DNA of 64,000 bases from Dimargaris cristalligena (Eukaryota > Kickxellomycota > Dimargaritomycetes > Dimargaritales > Dimargaritaceae), in contig JANBQC010000023.1 of assembly GCA_027576995.1 (NCBI GenBank), forward strand, positions 1 to 64,000, written 5' to 3'. Each line of letters starts with the position of its first letter. The first letter of the stretch is position 1. The notes below the pieces were generated by a model. The model made no database searches and was not told the DNA's origin. It saw only the letters and a program-made list of their open reading frames with translations. Made by a program: the position numbers and the translations under genes. Positions 21,745-34,700 of this stretch are shown in pieces.

Positions 21745-24700
21745 ATGTTTACCGCCTACTCACCCGAGTCTGTCGCCATGGACCACCAGCACACGGCGGA
21801 GTCCGCTTTGAGCTCACGCAAAATAATTACGCTTACATCGCCGTTCGTACTGTTGTCCTTCGAATGGGACTACGTGCAAATTGCCGTGACCGAATTCGCG
21901 ACCCCTGGAAAAGTCGGCACCGAGAGTGTGGTAAGTGTGACTTTACTTGAGGAGCAGTGGCTCCTTCCCCCCCCTTTCCTTCCAAAAACCCCTTAAACTC
22001 CCACGCTCCCCATAGTAAATGTGGGAGCAGTAGCTGAATTCACCCAACCACTATTGCTCCTAACCCTCACCCCCTTCTATTCTGTGACTGCTCTATTTTT
22101 TTGGTTATGCCCGAACCTTATAATCAATCCTAATGCATTCCGCAAATGGCCATTGTACGGGACTTTTACGCATTCTGCTCACTTCACGTTGTAACCCCAA
22201 TAGTCCTTCCAAATCGATGTGTACGATACCACCCAAGGCTTCTCTTTCATTAGACCTTGGTCAGATTTCCATTGGCTTAACTACAAGGTACGCATGATTA
22301 TCACCCTATCTTTGTCGAGCTCGCTCACCATTAAAAAAACAAGGATTGTCCAAGCTTATTTTCCACCGGCTTCCTCTCGGTAATGGGGCGCGAATGGCCT
22401 ATAATATACCTTGCGCCCATTTCCCCTTCCCCTGCCTTGCTTTCACTCTATTCTAACCACCTACCTATACTATACCTCTGGTACGAATTTGTCATCTTGC
22501 ACTGCACCATGTCCGTTGACTTCTGTATCCTCCCACCACGATGTTATCACGAACCCCCTTTCCCGCTTGATTTTTAATATTTAGCTCCGCCAATACCAGT
22601 CCGTCAACAAATTGACGCTTCCCATTCTCTCCGAGAGCAGCCGTAACCAGCTTACCAAGAATCTCTTTTTCCTCAAGACCAACGCCGAAAAGGTTGAAAA
22701 GTATTTCCGTAAAATCCTGGCCGAACCTTTCCTCCGATGCACTCCCGAGCTGTTTGACTTCATGGCGGCCAAGGGCACTACGGCCGCGGCTAACGGGGGC
22801 GTCCAAGGCTCCACCAAGGCCAGTCGGGCAACGACTGCGATGGCGGACCACGGGTTGGTCGCCAAACCGAACCAGCAGCGGGTGGGCGCCTTGGGCCTGT
22901 CCCCCAAACCCACCACCATGGCCACCGGAGCGGCTCCCGCCCCCCGGGCTAAGAAGGATGTGTTGAAAATTAACACCCAGGACTTGGGTGCCCCTTTCAA
23001 CGTCAACTTCACGGCCCAGCCGCGAACCAAGAAAATGGACAAGGGCGCCATCGCTAATTTCACTGTGCTCGAAAACCAAACCGGTACCAACGACCAAGTG
23101 CCCCGCATTTCGTCAATGGCCTCGTCGGCCCGCTTGGAAAACTTTGACCTCCTCAAGGTGGTGGGCCGCGGCTGTATGGGCAAGGTAAGCCCCCCGGTTT
23201 TCAATTTCCCGGAATTTATTATATTATCATCGGCTTGGCCTTAGAGAGAGAGAGAGAGAGAGATGTGGGTATGATTGTGCCTGCGCCAATCAAGAACATT
23301 CCAACACTAAGGAATACGACACGTACTTTAATTAATGAAGAGGCCAACCGACTAATCCCATCATGTTTTCTACAACTCTTACATTTTTCACATCCGCCAT
23401 ATCTAGGTTTTCCTGGCCCGTGATAAGATGACCGACGAGCTGGTGGCTATCAAGTCCATTAGTAAAGAAAAGGTTCTCCGCCAAAACGAAGTGGAGCACA
23501 TTCTGGGTGAACGCGATATCCTGGCCAACATTGCCGATAACAACCACCCCTACCTCATGAAACTGCGCTATTCGTTCCAAACCGAGGGCCATCTTTTCCT
23601 GGTCCTCGACTATCTGCCGGGTGGTGATATTGCCACTCAGCTGGCCCGCTACTACCGCTTTTCCGAAGAACGTAGTCGGTTTTACGCCGCTGAAATCCTG
23701 CTGGGTCTGGAGGAACTCCACCGTATGGGTATTGTGTATCGGTAAGTCCTAATTTTCTCACTCATTAAACCGTCCTCGACGGAGTGATATAGGGGATTCT
23801 CGCTAGGAGAATACTACAATGGGAGGGAGTACAATCACGGACCCTTTGAACCCAGTGTGATTGTATACCGGCTGGAGCTGGGCCCCGAATCTCTAAGCCT
23901 TGCGATAAACTAGGCTTACGAGGTTCGGCTTCCCCCCTCCCTCTCTCTCTCGCCCTCTCTCAGCCAGTCTCCCTATCCCATTGCAACTCTTTCGCTCTGG
24001 GATTTTCCACACCCTACTACATCCTTTCATTAGCACATATTCACTCACACTCCTTCCGCTGTTCACCATATCTGCCCTGCTTTGAATCTTACCAACCATA
24101 CAGTGACTTGAAGCCCGAGAACATGCTCATTGACCGCCACGGCCATATTCTACTGACCGACTTTGGTCTGTCCAAGCAGCTGCCCACCGAGGGTTACGAT
24201 AACCTGGGGTGCCCCAGATACCGTCGACGCACCAAGACCTTCTGCGGTACTGCCGAATACCTGGCCCCCGAAATGTTGCGTGGTGAAATTTACGACCAGG
24301 GCATCGACTTTTGGAGTCTGGGAACCTGTCTCTATGAAATGATGACCGGCATGGTAAGTGGTGAATATTTTTTTACAAAAATAGATATAATTCATCTGGC
24401 TTGTGGTGTAATTTACACATACCCAGTTGGGCTGGGAAGCATATGCGAGTATGTTGTTAGGTGGGGGAAAAAGCAGACTCTAAATCCGGTAACATTGTTG
24501 CCAGTTCTTCTCGGACAGCCACCTATTACCTGCAGTTTATTAATTATTATTATTGTATTTACCTAATGCATCTATATTTCGATAAACCCTCAACTGTCCA
24601 ATCCCTCACTTTAGACTCCTTTCTGGGCCGAGAACCACAGCAAGATGTACCAGCGGGTCCTCTTTGACCGCCTCCACTTCCCGGCCAACATGAGCTGGGA

Positions 24701-25710
24701 AGCGCGCAGTTTAATTACCGGAGTAAGTCACCGCGATATCTACACATGATAATAATTACCTGTTTGAGCATCCCAAACAAAACTCCACTATATTTGGCCA
24801 TGCATCGCTTTAGTACACAACCATATTGACCCACCCCATTCATTTGCTTCGATGTTTCTAACCCCACCTTTGTGTTTTATACTTTTCCCTGAATCCTTCT
24901 CTTCTCCACCCCGCCGGATGGTGTATATTGACTATCTAATAGCTACTCGCCAAGGACCCCCAAAAGCGCCTTGGTGCTGGTGAATTCGGGGTTGAACAAG
25001 TCAAGTCCCACCCCTTCTTCGCTTCCGTCAACTGGTCCAGTTTCATGGAACGCCGCGTCACCGCCCCGGTGGTACCCCCCGTGGCCCACGCCGAGGACGT
25101 GTCCAACTTTGAAGACGCCTTCATCAACCTACCCGTCGAACTGGCCGCCACCAACCGCGACTACCTCCAGGAATATTACGCCACCCACGGCTGTCTGGGT
25201 TCTAATGGCGTTCTAGCTACCAATCCCTTCGAGCGCTACGACTACGTCTCCCGGTTTGTGCTCCCTAAGAGCCAGAGCCAGCATATCCACCCCCAATCGC
25301 CGGCCCGGGCCATGGGTTTCGCCCGGGGTCTTTCCCCCCATGCCAACACCCATGCTAAGGCCACCGTTACCGCTACCATGGCTACGGCCCCGCAACAGCT
25401 GGTGGGCCAGGTATCTTTGGAAGGTACCTTTGGGCGGGCGAGCGCCAAGGCCGGTGGTCCCATGAAATCGGCGGCCGTCAGCGACCTGGATTTGGGCTCA
25501 TTCTTACCCGCCACGGCCGTGAGCCCGGTCCGTTCGCAGCAACCTACTCCTACTTACCCCCAGTCGAACCTATTCCATAATGTCAATATGGGAACTCTGG
25601 AACAACTCCAGAAGCTCCAGCGGGCTGCCCCCATCGACCACCACAAGGTCTTCCGCCCCACTGACGGGCCGATCACGAAGAAACCGCCCATGATCGAACG
25701 CACGAACTAA
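21745..25710 (+). CDS. AGC-family Ser/Thr kinase with N-terminal PX-like domain
   Basis: Seven exons: 21745-21930, 22204-22287, 22585-23184, 23407-23741, 24104-24353, 24615-24722 and 24943-25710. All junctions keep frame and give 776 residues. Residues about 34-152 look like a PX domain: strands, then [10 protein letters not shown] where the family has RRYxDFxxL, then helices ending [10 protein letters not shown] linker follows. The kinase domain starts near 277: GRGCMGKV (284-291), K306 in VAIK, YRDLKPEN with D403, DFG 421-423, T-loop [14 protein letters not shown] (T447), and the AGC tail HPFFASVNW. The hydrophobic motif is FERYDY (617-622), with Asp621 where most relatives have a phosphorylated Ser/Thr. 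SGK3 is the best-known PX plus AGC kinase; yeast Ypk kinases lack PX. Pro80 replaces the Arg that contacts the 3-phosphate in p40phox, so lipid binding is uncertain. Kinase identity is firm, PX probable. Confidence 0.92.
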
Positions 25711-27380
25711 TCGGTCGGACCTTTTCCTTTTGTTTATAAGTTTTTTACTACCCATCTGGAATAGAATAGCGGTGATCCAGTAAGGGTATGGGCTCAATCA
25801 CCCCCCTACACACACACACACATGCACACGCTGTCGTTCGCTTCAACTTGACGACGAGGCAGGCGTATTGTAAAAATTGTACACTTGTAAATTTATATGT
25901 ATATGTATATGATTCCAACCTATTTCCTAAGGTTCTTTTGATCGGTGCTTTATTAATTAGAATCTACGAAACGGCCTTGACTCGTCGTGCTTTTCACACC
26001 TTTCTTTTTCAGCTCTCTCGCACTTCTTTTATCTTTTTTACTATGTTTCTTTCTTACATTCGCCCACTCGACCCACCTCTCCCTATACCCCTGCGACATT
26101 ACTTCTGTAGATAGTATGTATATTTATATATTCCTTGAACTTCTACTGTGATCTTGAATCTCGTCTATGATCTTACGAATGCTACTTATTTTGATAACCG
26201 GCTGACCATTGTATTTTTGTCTATTTTTAAAATTTTCCTTATCTATATATATCTATATGCCCCCCCCCAATGTACATTCAACCCAAATAAAAAAGAAGTG
26301 CACAATACTAGGACTCCACTTCTATGTCACTAAGCATCTAGCGATAGGCAGTAGGCGTATAGAATAGTTCAATATATCATTAAATGAGAAAATATTGTCA
26401 TGACCTCAAAATTATACTTAGGCGACCCTCAAAAGACCAACGGAGTAATTTTCTCACCCTACGGATCTTCTTGTAAATGGAGTAAAACCGGGTTGCCCGT
26501 GACACGATTACACTGGACGAGCCTGACTTAGATTTCACACGTAACATTTCCATGAACGCCCACTAAATGGTGAAAGTCTCACTGAGAACCCCCCATTCGG
26601 TGCCACCGTCAATAAAAGGTGGCTTGTTAAAGATGAAGACAGTGAAATACATCCGCCTCCCTTCTGGTAAGGCCAATCCCAACGATTAACATCTTAACCT
26701 CCTTTAGGGACTCGGGCCTATATTAATCATAACTAATTCGGTCTGGTGATGGTTGTTTGTGCCTGTGTGTGTGTGTGTGTGTGTATAGACATATATATGG
26801 AATCTGCCAACTTGGCTTCTAAATTCGGCTCCATAACCATTCACAACGCTACTCTCACCGTGATTCACAGGGAAATGCTATATTTGGGGCTTTGGACTAA
26901 AAAGTACAACTAAACCGGGATATCAGACCGAGTGTATTAAAACGGACAAGTGATCAGAAACGGAAATTTCTGGAAATGGCGAATTGTTGTGTGCCTCTTC
27001 CGCGCCCTTCAAGGATTCACTAATGAAGTGGTGCCTAAGCATGGCTGTCAAATCAAACATCCAAGATTCCAAACATAACAAAGGCGGAAAATAGGACTCA
27101 AATTTGGATGTAATTTTGACTTTTTCCTTAGTGTCTAATTGTGTAGCTTGCCAAATTACATTCGGTACTATTTAGCGACATTGTTAGTAAATCATTTCAA
27201 TACTATCCGTTCAGCGATATATCGGGAATTCAAACGAGTGACAGGGACTTTTATTGAGATGGAAGTTGAATGTTTGGCAATGGGCCAGAATATGCGATGG
27301 AAATGATTTTTGAGATAATGAAAAAAAAATATAACTTTTTTGGGGGTCGGCTAAAGAATGAGTCTGGTGGAAATTTAGCC
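25711..27380. other. 3' flank and intergenic, no gene seen
   Basis: T-rich 3' flank of the kinase gene, with a short (CA)n run near 25810 and an AATAAA at 26286-26291 that could end the transcript. Beyond that I find nothing coding on either strand. A (GT)n run lies near 26765-26783. Confidence 0.45.
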
Positions 27381-28720
27381 GACAATGGGGCACGAAATAA
27401 TGCCGACAAGGACGATGAATAGGCGAAAGCTGAAAAAGAGCAATGATGGGTATGGGTATGTATATATGATGGAGGATTTTGAGAATGAGTCAGTGGAAAT
27501 GATGATGTGGGTAGAGGAAGCGGTGGAGATATGGATGATATAATCCTCTAATGCACGGAGCGATAGGTAGGTGCTCTGGATCATTTTTTTTTAGAAAGAA
27601 AATGGAATGAGAATGGGGTGCAGTGAAAATGACATGGAATTGGGTCAACATGAGGAAATGAATGAGATAATGAGTGAAAGTGTGCATGCGTGGGAGAGAG
27701 TGTGAGAGGCTGTAGAAGTGATAGTGAGGGAGAGTACGAGTGGTGTGGCAAATGCCATGCGAGGCACCCCGAATCAATGACGAGCGCTGAAGACCAGGGG
27801 GAGGGGATGGGAAATACCATCGATTGAATACTGTTTAGACTGTGGGGGACTACGAGATACTTGGGAGCGGATCCAAAAATAGGCGACAAACGAGGGAACG
27901 ATCGATGGACCAATCAAAGCGGAATCTTAAAGGTACCCCCCCTCTTTCCTATACCTCGAGTTCGAGGCAATGAAGGAGTAGGGCACTTATTTGGGGGGGA
28001 CGACGACCTGATCGAAGGGCTGGGCCATCAGAGTCAGAGTGGCGGTGCAGGCGGAGGACTGGGTGTTGAAAGTGGCCATTGCGAGTGAAGAGAGGGATGG
28101 GGGGAGAGAGAAGAACGAAGGAACGAACGGAAGGTCGTGAGGGAATGTCGGATGGGTGGAGGGAGTGCAGATGCGGATGCCGGGGCAGGAATGAGGAAGA
28201 TGATTGAAATGCTTGTGGAGAATGAGATGCTGAGGAGTGCTGCTGAGGAGGATAATATATCAGAGGAGGCGACGGGGGGTCCCTTTTATATTCCCGGACC
28301 CGGTGTGGCTCAAGCGGTGGTAGTGGTGCCTTAGGCCCAGCTTCAGTGACTGGGAATAATAAGACGGTAAATAATCTTGACATAATTATAAAAAGCAATA
28401 AAAAAAAGAGAGGAAGTACTAGAGCCAACGGCATGGAAGCTCGCCGCATGGAAAGACGATGAAGGCGGGAAGGGCTAAACTGGTGTAGAGGGATTGACGC
28501 ATAGCCCCGAGAGGAAAATAATACTACGTGGGCGAGTCTGGAAAAAGGGAATAGAGGAGGGTTATACTTGGAGTGTATAAGTGTGATGGGTGCTATATAA
28601 TATAGATGTCACCACTAACTATAGCCAATACTGTTTTATTCAATTATTTAGAAAAGCCAGCGCGGGAGAATGAACCAGGGGGTGGCAGCGAATAGAACGA
28701 AAGGAGAGGTGTGTACTGCC
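27381..28720 (-). promoter_or_regulatory. Orphan pyrimidine-rich tract (minus strand)
   Basis: Purine-rich on plus, hence C/T-rich on minus, over about 1.3 kb. It resembles the leaders of the recognised genes. By analogy it should precede a minus-strand gene below 27.4 kb, but I read that strand to about 27.1 kb and saw nothing recognisable. The 166-codon minus frame at 27949-28449 is inside the tract and is probably an artefact of its composition. Confidence 0.25.
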
Positions 28721-31700
28721 CCCTCCCTCTCATTCGGTCGCCTACTGTGTAGCTCATAAGCAACGGTGCTAACCATACACTACCCGCTGCTTACTAAAGT
28801 GCAGGGGAACGCACCAACGACGGTCTCGCAGATGACTAGGCGCTGCCCAGCCGTTGAGATGCACCGACTTCGCCTATCGTCACTTTTATCATCCGAGATA
28901 CTGCTTGGTTTCGCGCCTTCACAGAAATAGATTTATATATGTATATCAATATATAATATACATCTCTATGGCCAATGCTCGAACACTCCGGACAATTGAC
29001 CTCGGCTCCCATTAGGAACCCACCCAGTGTATGCTTGGAATGCTTCTTAGTCTCTGTTCGGCTGCTGGTTCGATTCCAGGTATTGGGGGGAAAGGAAATG
29101 GGATATTCCCAATCCTCCGCTTAGTCGTCGAACGAATGGGTCCATCGAGCTGCATGTCGCATCCCACCCCAACCGCATTAACTAGCTGGAATTTCTTATC
29201 ATCCCATAGCGTCCTATTCCTTCCTTCTCCGCATCCCTATTACTACCGCTATTGTAGTACATTTTGTGAATGGGTGGTAGGCTGGGGGAGGGGTACAGTA
29301 ACGTCAATGTACCTAGGTTCGCATTATCGATGGTAGCTATTGATCTGATGGCCCAACCCTGTCCCCCTTTTCTGTGGTTACGGGCGGGCCGCGCATTTTT
29401 TTTTCATTAACTGACCTACCCATGTGTGAGATCCATGACCTCGTTTTTTTATGTCAGCTAAGCCGGATTCAATTCGGTCTAGGCTAGCGGTGATTTAGAC
29501 CCGCTCGGAGGTGTGGAAAAGGGGGAGACGAGGGCGGAAGGGATCGATCAAATTGCCGTACACCACCATTTTCCCATCCATCTCAGTTTGAGAATCCCTG
29601 GCTATGATTGTCACTCTCCGATTACGCGCCAATCAATCTATTCGCTCATAGGGCCCTTAGTACAGGGGCCTCGGTTTGTCGTCCCCCCAAGATAATAATA
29701 ATAATAACAATACATTCATTGCCTGTGCTCATTTAATGACAATGGTAATATGAAAGAAGAGGAAAGACTCGCTAAGCTGAGGGTAATCGCTCGGCCGTAT
29801 TAAAAAGACATTCCTCCGACTAGCTATGAGTAATTACTGGCCCCTTCCCTTAAATGAACAATTCAGATTGAATCCAGGGAGTCCCCAACCGTATCGAAAT
29901 ATCCCTCCGAATAGCGGCCAGTTGCCTTTATTGGCCGGGATAACAATCACACACATGTATATATACACACACGCGCAACACTGTATACAGCATGGCTTTT
30001 ATTTTAGACTGTCCAGCTAGCCATGGGGAATAAAAAAATACAATAGCTAAACATTTCACATTCCTAGGGAGTCTGGCACCATGAAAAGACTTACATATTA
30101 TTATTTTTTGCGACTACTGTGATACATTGGTAAATCCTTAGCGTTACGTGAGTTTACTAAGTGCTAGGGTGGGGAGGGGAGGGAGGCGACGCCATGGTGT
30201 GCACGGTTAAACCTGGCCACGACTGCCATTAGTAAACGGTCCTTTGGAAAATACCATCAGTATACCGCCAGGTCGGAGGCGGGTTCATTGTACTCCATTG
30301 TTCTCACCCATCGGTTGGTGGCATACGTACTATTTCATCGAGCATGCAAACATTACTATACGCTCATGCACTACTAGGAAAATGAATACATAGGGTTGGG
30401 CTGGACCATCCCCGACCACTGCACCTATGGTTGCAATGAATAGTGATTCTTCATCCTTGTTACGTATGGTGAATGTGCGTAGTAGAGTGAGCGATACTGT
30501 CAGTACGGTTGTAGACTAGTTCTTATCAGTGTCGACGGAAAGCAGAAGAAGAAGAAGAAAATAATAATAACAGGAGGGGTTGCGGTCGGAATAGTTGAGC
30601 CGATTCTACTAGCCCCATATTACACCCGGCCCAATTAGTGCACCCTCTCGTCAGGCAGGTTCAAGAACCAGGGGGAAGGGAATTCGACCTGCTGTGGCTA
30701 GTGAGGGTGGCATTGACCATTCATTTTCCAGTGGTATAGGCCTTTAATAATACATTTCCAGGTGTAATCCCGGCCGGACCGAACTGGGCCGTAGTAGCCA
30801 TTGCCCGAAGCTAAAGCCCCGCCAAACGTAAATAATAAGTGTGGTGTTTTCAGATTGGCAATTCTTATGTATCAGTTGGTGGCCATTGTGCTCATTGAGG
30901 GTAGGTAAGCTACAATGATATCAATAATCCATACCTCTCCACTATTACTTGTCCCATCTTGCGCGATGCTCTTCTTTTTTTCAGCGACAAACGTAGAGCA
31001 ACTAGCAACAGAAGCGTTTCCAGTCTGGCCTAAATTAAAAAGCGGGTCCGTAAATATAGACTAATACTAAACTGCACCAGCTTGGGCGATATTACTCTAC
31101 CCGTAGACTGCGCCATGGGAGGTGGGAACTGCTGCTATCGAGTAGCATACCGGTTTCCTCCAGTCAAGGTAATACATCAGACTGCATGCTACAAGTACAG
31201 TGCTAGCCTTTCCATATTTCCAAAAATAGCGATAGGGAAAAGGGAGGCGACGTAAAATGCGGGTAAAGACGAGTGGAACGGGAGAATCCCCCAGACAAGA
31301 AAGAAAGGGTAGCAGTAGGCGTGCCCGCCCGGCTTCATGGCCCCCCGTCCATGGAATTTACCCTCACCCCGCCCCCTCACTTTCCGCAATAGAAACGTAC
31401 CACCACGGCCTTTTCGTTTAACTCTGCTTTATCGGCCGGAGATGCCCAAAGGTGCAGGAGGCGGCCAGCATCATCCGGATCCGACGTCTTTCGAACCCAC
31501 TTCCATTCTCCCTATAATTTATCAGCCATGAAGTGGCAGGCATTGAGTCCCCCCGGTGATGATAATTGAGGCAAGTATAGCCACGATTGGATGGAGGAAG
31601 GGGGGAGGTTTCAGAGGTACCCGGAAATAATAATGTACGCTGTTTACGGGGATTAGTTTTGTACCTAAATATTATCAAACGGGTTGTAGCGAAATCCACT

Positions 31701-34700
31701 CCAGTGGGATCTTTGTTGTTTGGCCGATGCTATTTTATACATCCCTATAGATCCCGGACAATGGGCGAAGGCGTTGGTTGTGTTGGTATGCTTGCATGGA
31801 GATGGTCTCATCAATCTGTAAATACTCAGCGCAAATAGATTCCATGGCGACTACTTCTTACCTTCTCTGTCACAACATCAGCATCCACTTGCCGTTAGAG
31901 TGTCATCGTGAGGGTAGTGGTAGTCGGGGCTTTCACCATAGTGGGACTTGGCTTACGTGTCCCCCCCTCTCCCTCCATTCCTCTCTCTCCACCCTGTCAA
32001 AATTTTTAAATTTGGATTCCGGGAAGGGTCAGACTCGTGGGCCAAGCGTTGGCATAGCCTTCCAATTCGTAACCCAGGTCAAAGTCAGTCGATCTTAAGA
32101 TCTACCACCCGTCCCACCTATTATAGAATAATCAGTTGGCGACTTCGACCTAAACGAATATTAAATGACCGGGATTCATAATACATTTCTACCATCGTCA
32201 AATATACCTTATTCGCTAAGATTTTGAAGGTAGGGCGCGAAGGCGAAGGGCAGTCGACTGTTACGTGGTAATGGTGGTCGGGCGGCTGGTGTTGGTACCT
32301 GTGTAGTTATCAGCCACCATCCGTCCATACTCCAACCCTCACGGAAACTTAATGCCAATCTATTGACAGTCCTTCAGGATTGCCATTTCTTCGCAGCCAG
32401 TCTGGTCCACGTTGATGTTAGTGTGCCTGGGTAGATTAGACACGCGAAATTGAGTGTGGAGGTAGTCAAGAGTAAACAACGCTAGATATTTGAAGGATTA
32501 ACCTTGCCAATGAACATAAACGCTTCGCTGACAATGTAGAAGGGCCATATAGCCTAGCCAAGGTCTGGGCGGAGAACAAATCGGGGATGGAAGTTACGTC
32601 GCTAGACTATACTGGCAGCCATATCCCCCTCCCCACAATGCACCCATATCACAATGGTCCCGATTTCGGTGAGCCCTGAGGTAAAAATAAAAACATACCG
32701 ACAACTGCTACTCATTGTTGCTGTGGATAGCTTATCGGGTATCACCCTGGTTCATCATTTCCCTTCATTCATCACCGCAGTAGGATACCAGTCCAATCTC
32801 GACGTAATAGTGCTATCATATTTGAAATCGGATATCCAAGAACACTCGACTATATTCAGGTTAATCTCGTATGCCAGTGTCTGTAGAATGTGCATTGAGT
32901 GCTGCGCGACGGGAGAATAGTAGATGTAATTAATGAGTCGTAGAGGTAGTATACACCCGGATTCCTTTTCCAATGTATAGTACTGATTCGACATTCGTGG
33001 GTTATATTGTTTTTTATAAACCAGGTCGGTTCCGGCTCTTGGTATAGTATGTGGGAGTCTAGTCGGATATTAAGGCCCCCCAGCCACTTCGCCAAAGTGC
33101 CCCGGCTCCAAGTGTCTTGGATTAGTATACTTAGGTTGGGGATTGGTAATGACTATTCCAATGAAATTCCGGCAGCGCGGAGTGTGTGCGTGTTTTCTTT
33201 TTATAAAAAGGATTGTTGTTTCGGAAGAATAGGTCTCGAACTAGGATCCGTATTTGCATACAATTACCCATGAGTCGGCCACGCTGCATAGATGTACGCC
33301 ATCACCGATAAACTCCCATCTATCGACCTACCCTGAGCCTGGCTCCTTGTGTACAGCCAACTATTGCTGCAATCCCGAACCTTCCCAAAAAAAATTTAAT
33401 TACAATAGGGTACCCGTATGGCGTGTATTTCCCTGCCCCAGCTATGCACCGACATTACCGCCACTGGGATTTTTTTACCGAAGGTCGATACAATGAAGCG
33501 ACTATAGAGAAGGCCGGCGGGTAGGCATGGAGCGAAGAAAGGCTGGGGGTGGGGGCTTACAGCGATTTTTTTTTTAAATATCTATTGTTTTTATTTTTAG
33601 TCATCAATTGGCCAAGGTAGCTCGGCATCCCTTGATAAATGGTGCAAATCACGCTCTATCTGACCAGTAATATTCTACTGAGATTTAGCATTGCCTATCC
33701 GTCACACCACATGGCTGGGAAAAATCATCGGAGGAGGACCTTCCCCAACGTGCCACCGCATTTGGTAGTTTAGGGTGATTATTCACCAAACACTGGTGAT
33801 TCAAGATTGCCCTAAATCCAGTAAACGGGGGTAGGCCAACGGAAGAATGAAGGTGCAAGGATGGCCAAAAAAGGCAAACATCTTTACGCTTCTCCTTTAC
33901 CCACTATAAAAAGACATTCAAAGATGGCCATGTTTTCTAGCATCGAAGTTTGAAAGCGCAATCAAGCCGCTAAATTGGGCACAGGCGCCATTTTGAATAT
34001 TGTGATTCGTGAAGGCTGAGTATTATTTACCCTTGAAGCACTTTTGAGGAGCCGCCGGTTGCTTCTAAGCCACTAAAATTGGCGTATTCTTCCTTGGGCT
34101 ACTCACCAATAGGCTGGCCATTGTGTATACTGGGAAACCAACTTTGTTCTTGCTCCCAGTATATTCAAAAAAGACCCATTTGAAGAGAAATGGCAAGTTG
34201 AAGCCCGCCATAGCGATACAGTCGCTATTTGGAAAAGTGATTTGGCCACTCAAATCCTTTCTCGACCCATGCCCGTTTTACACACCAGCAAGCTATATCT
34301 GCAGATCCAAAGTAGCGTATGGCGCACGACTAACCACATGCAGAATACAGATGGTTAGTAATTTAGCACTGCGGAGGCCTCGGTCCGATTCTTCCACACT
34401 CCATGTCGGGCGTTGACACGTCAGCTAAAAAACGCTTTGAATCAGTACCAGACTAACATTCTAAGTATTCGGTTTGCACCACTTCAGCCAACCACCTAGT
34501 ACATCTGGTATTATTATTTTTAAGTTCCATCTCCTGAATGCCCGCTACAGTAGTGACTAACTAGTTATTATACGCCATTGTTTGTGCTCCACTATACACA
34601 TTCGCATTTGATGATGAATGCCTAATAATAGAATGTGCTTAAGTCGGAAGTGCCCAGTTAGTTCAGAATTGCCCATCTTCGCTATACTATACTTGGGGCA

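Noticed and set aside
22492..23204. Two long minus frames (about 200 codons each) antisense to exon 3 of the AGC kinase
   Set aside because: Shadows of a real exon, low-complexity, no family match.
27949..28449. 166-codon minus frame with a hydrophobic N-terminus
   Set aside because: It lies in a pyrimidine-rich tract where stop codons are scarce, is low-complexity and matches no family.
29020..29090. B-box-like GGTTCGATTCC with a possible acceptor stem, suggesting a tRNA
   Set aside because: No proper D-arm, A-box or anticodon stem, and the T-stem has a mismatch.
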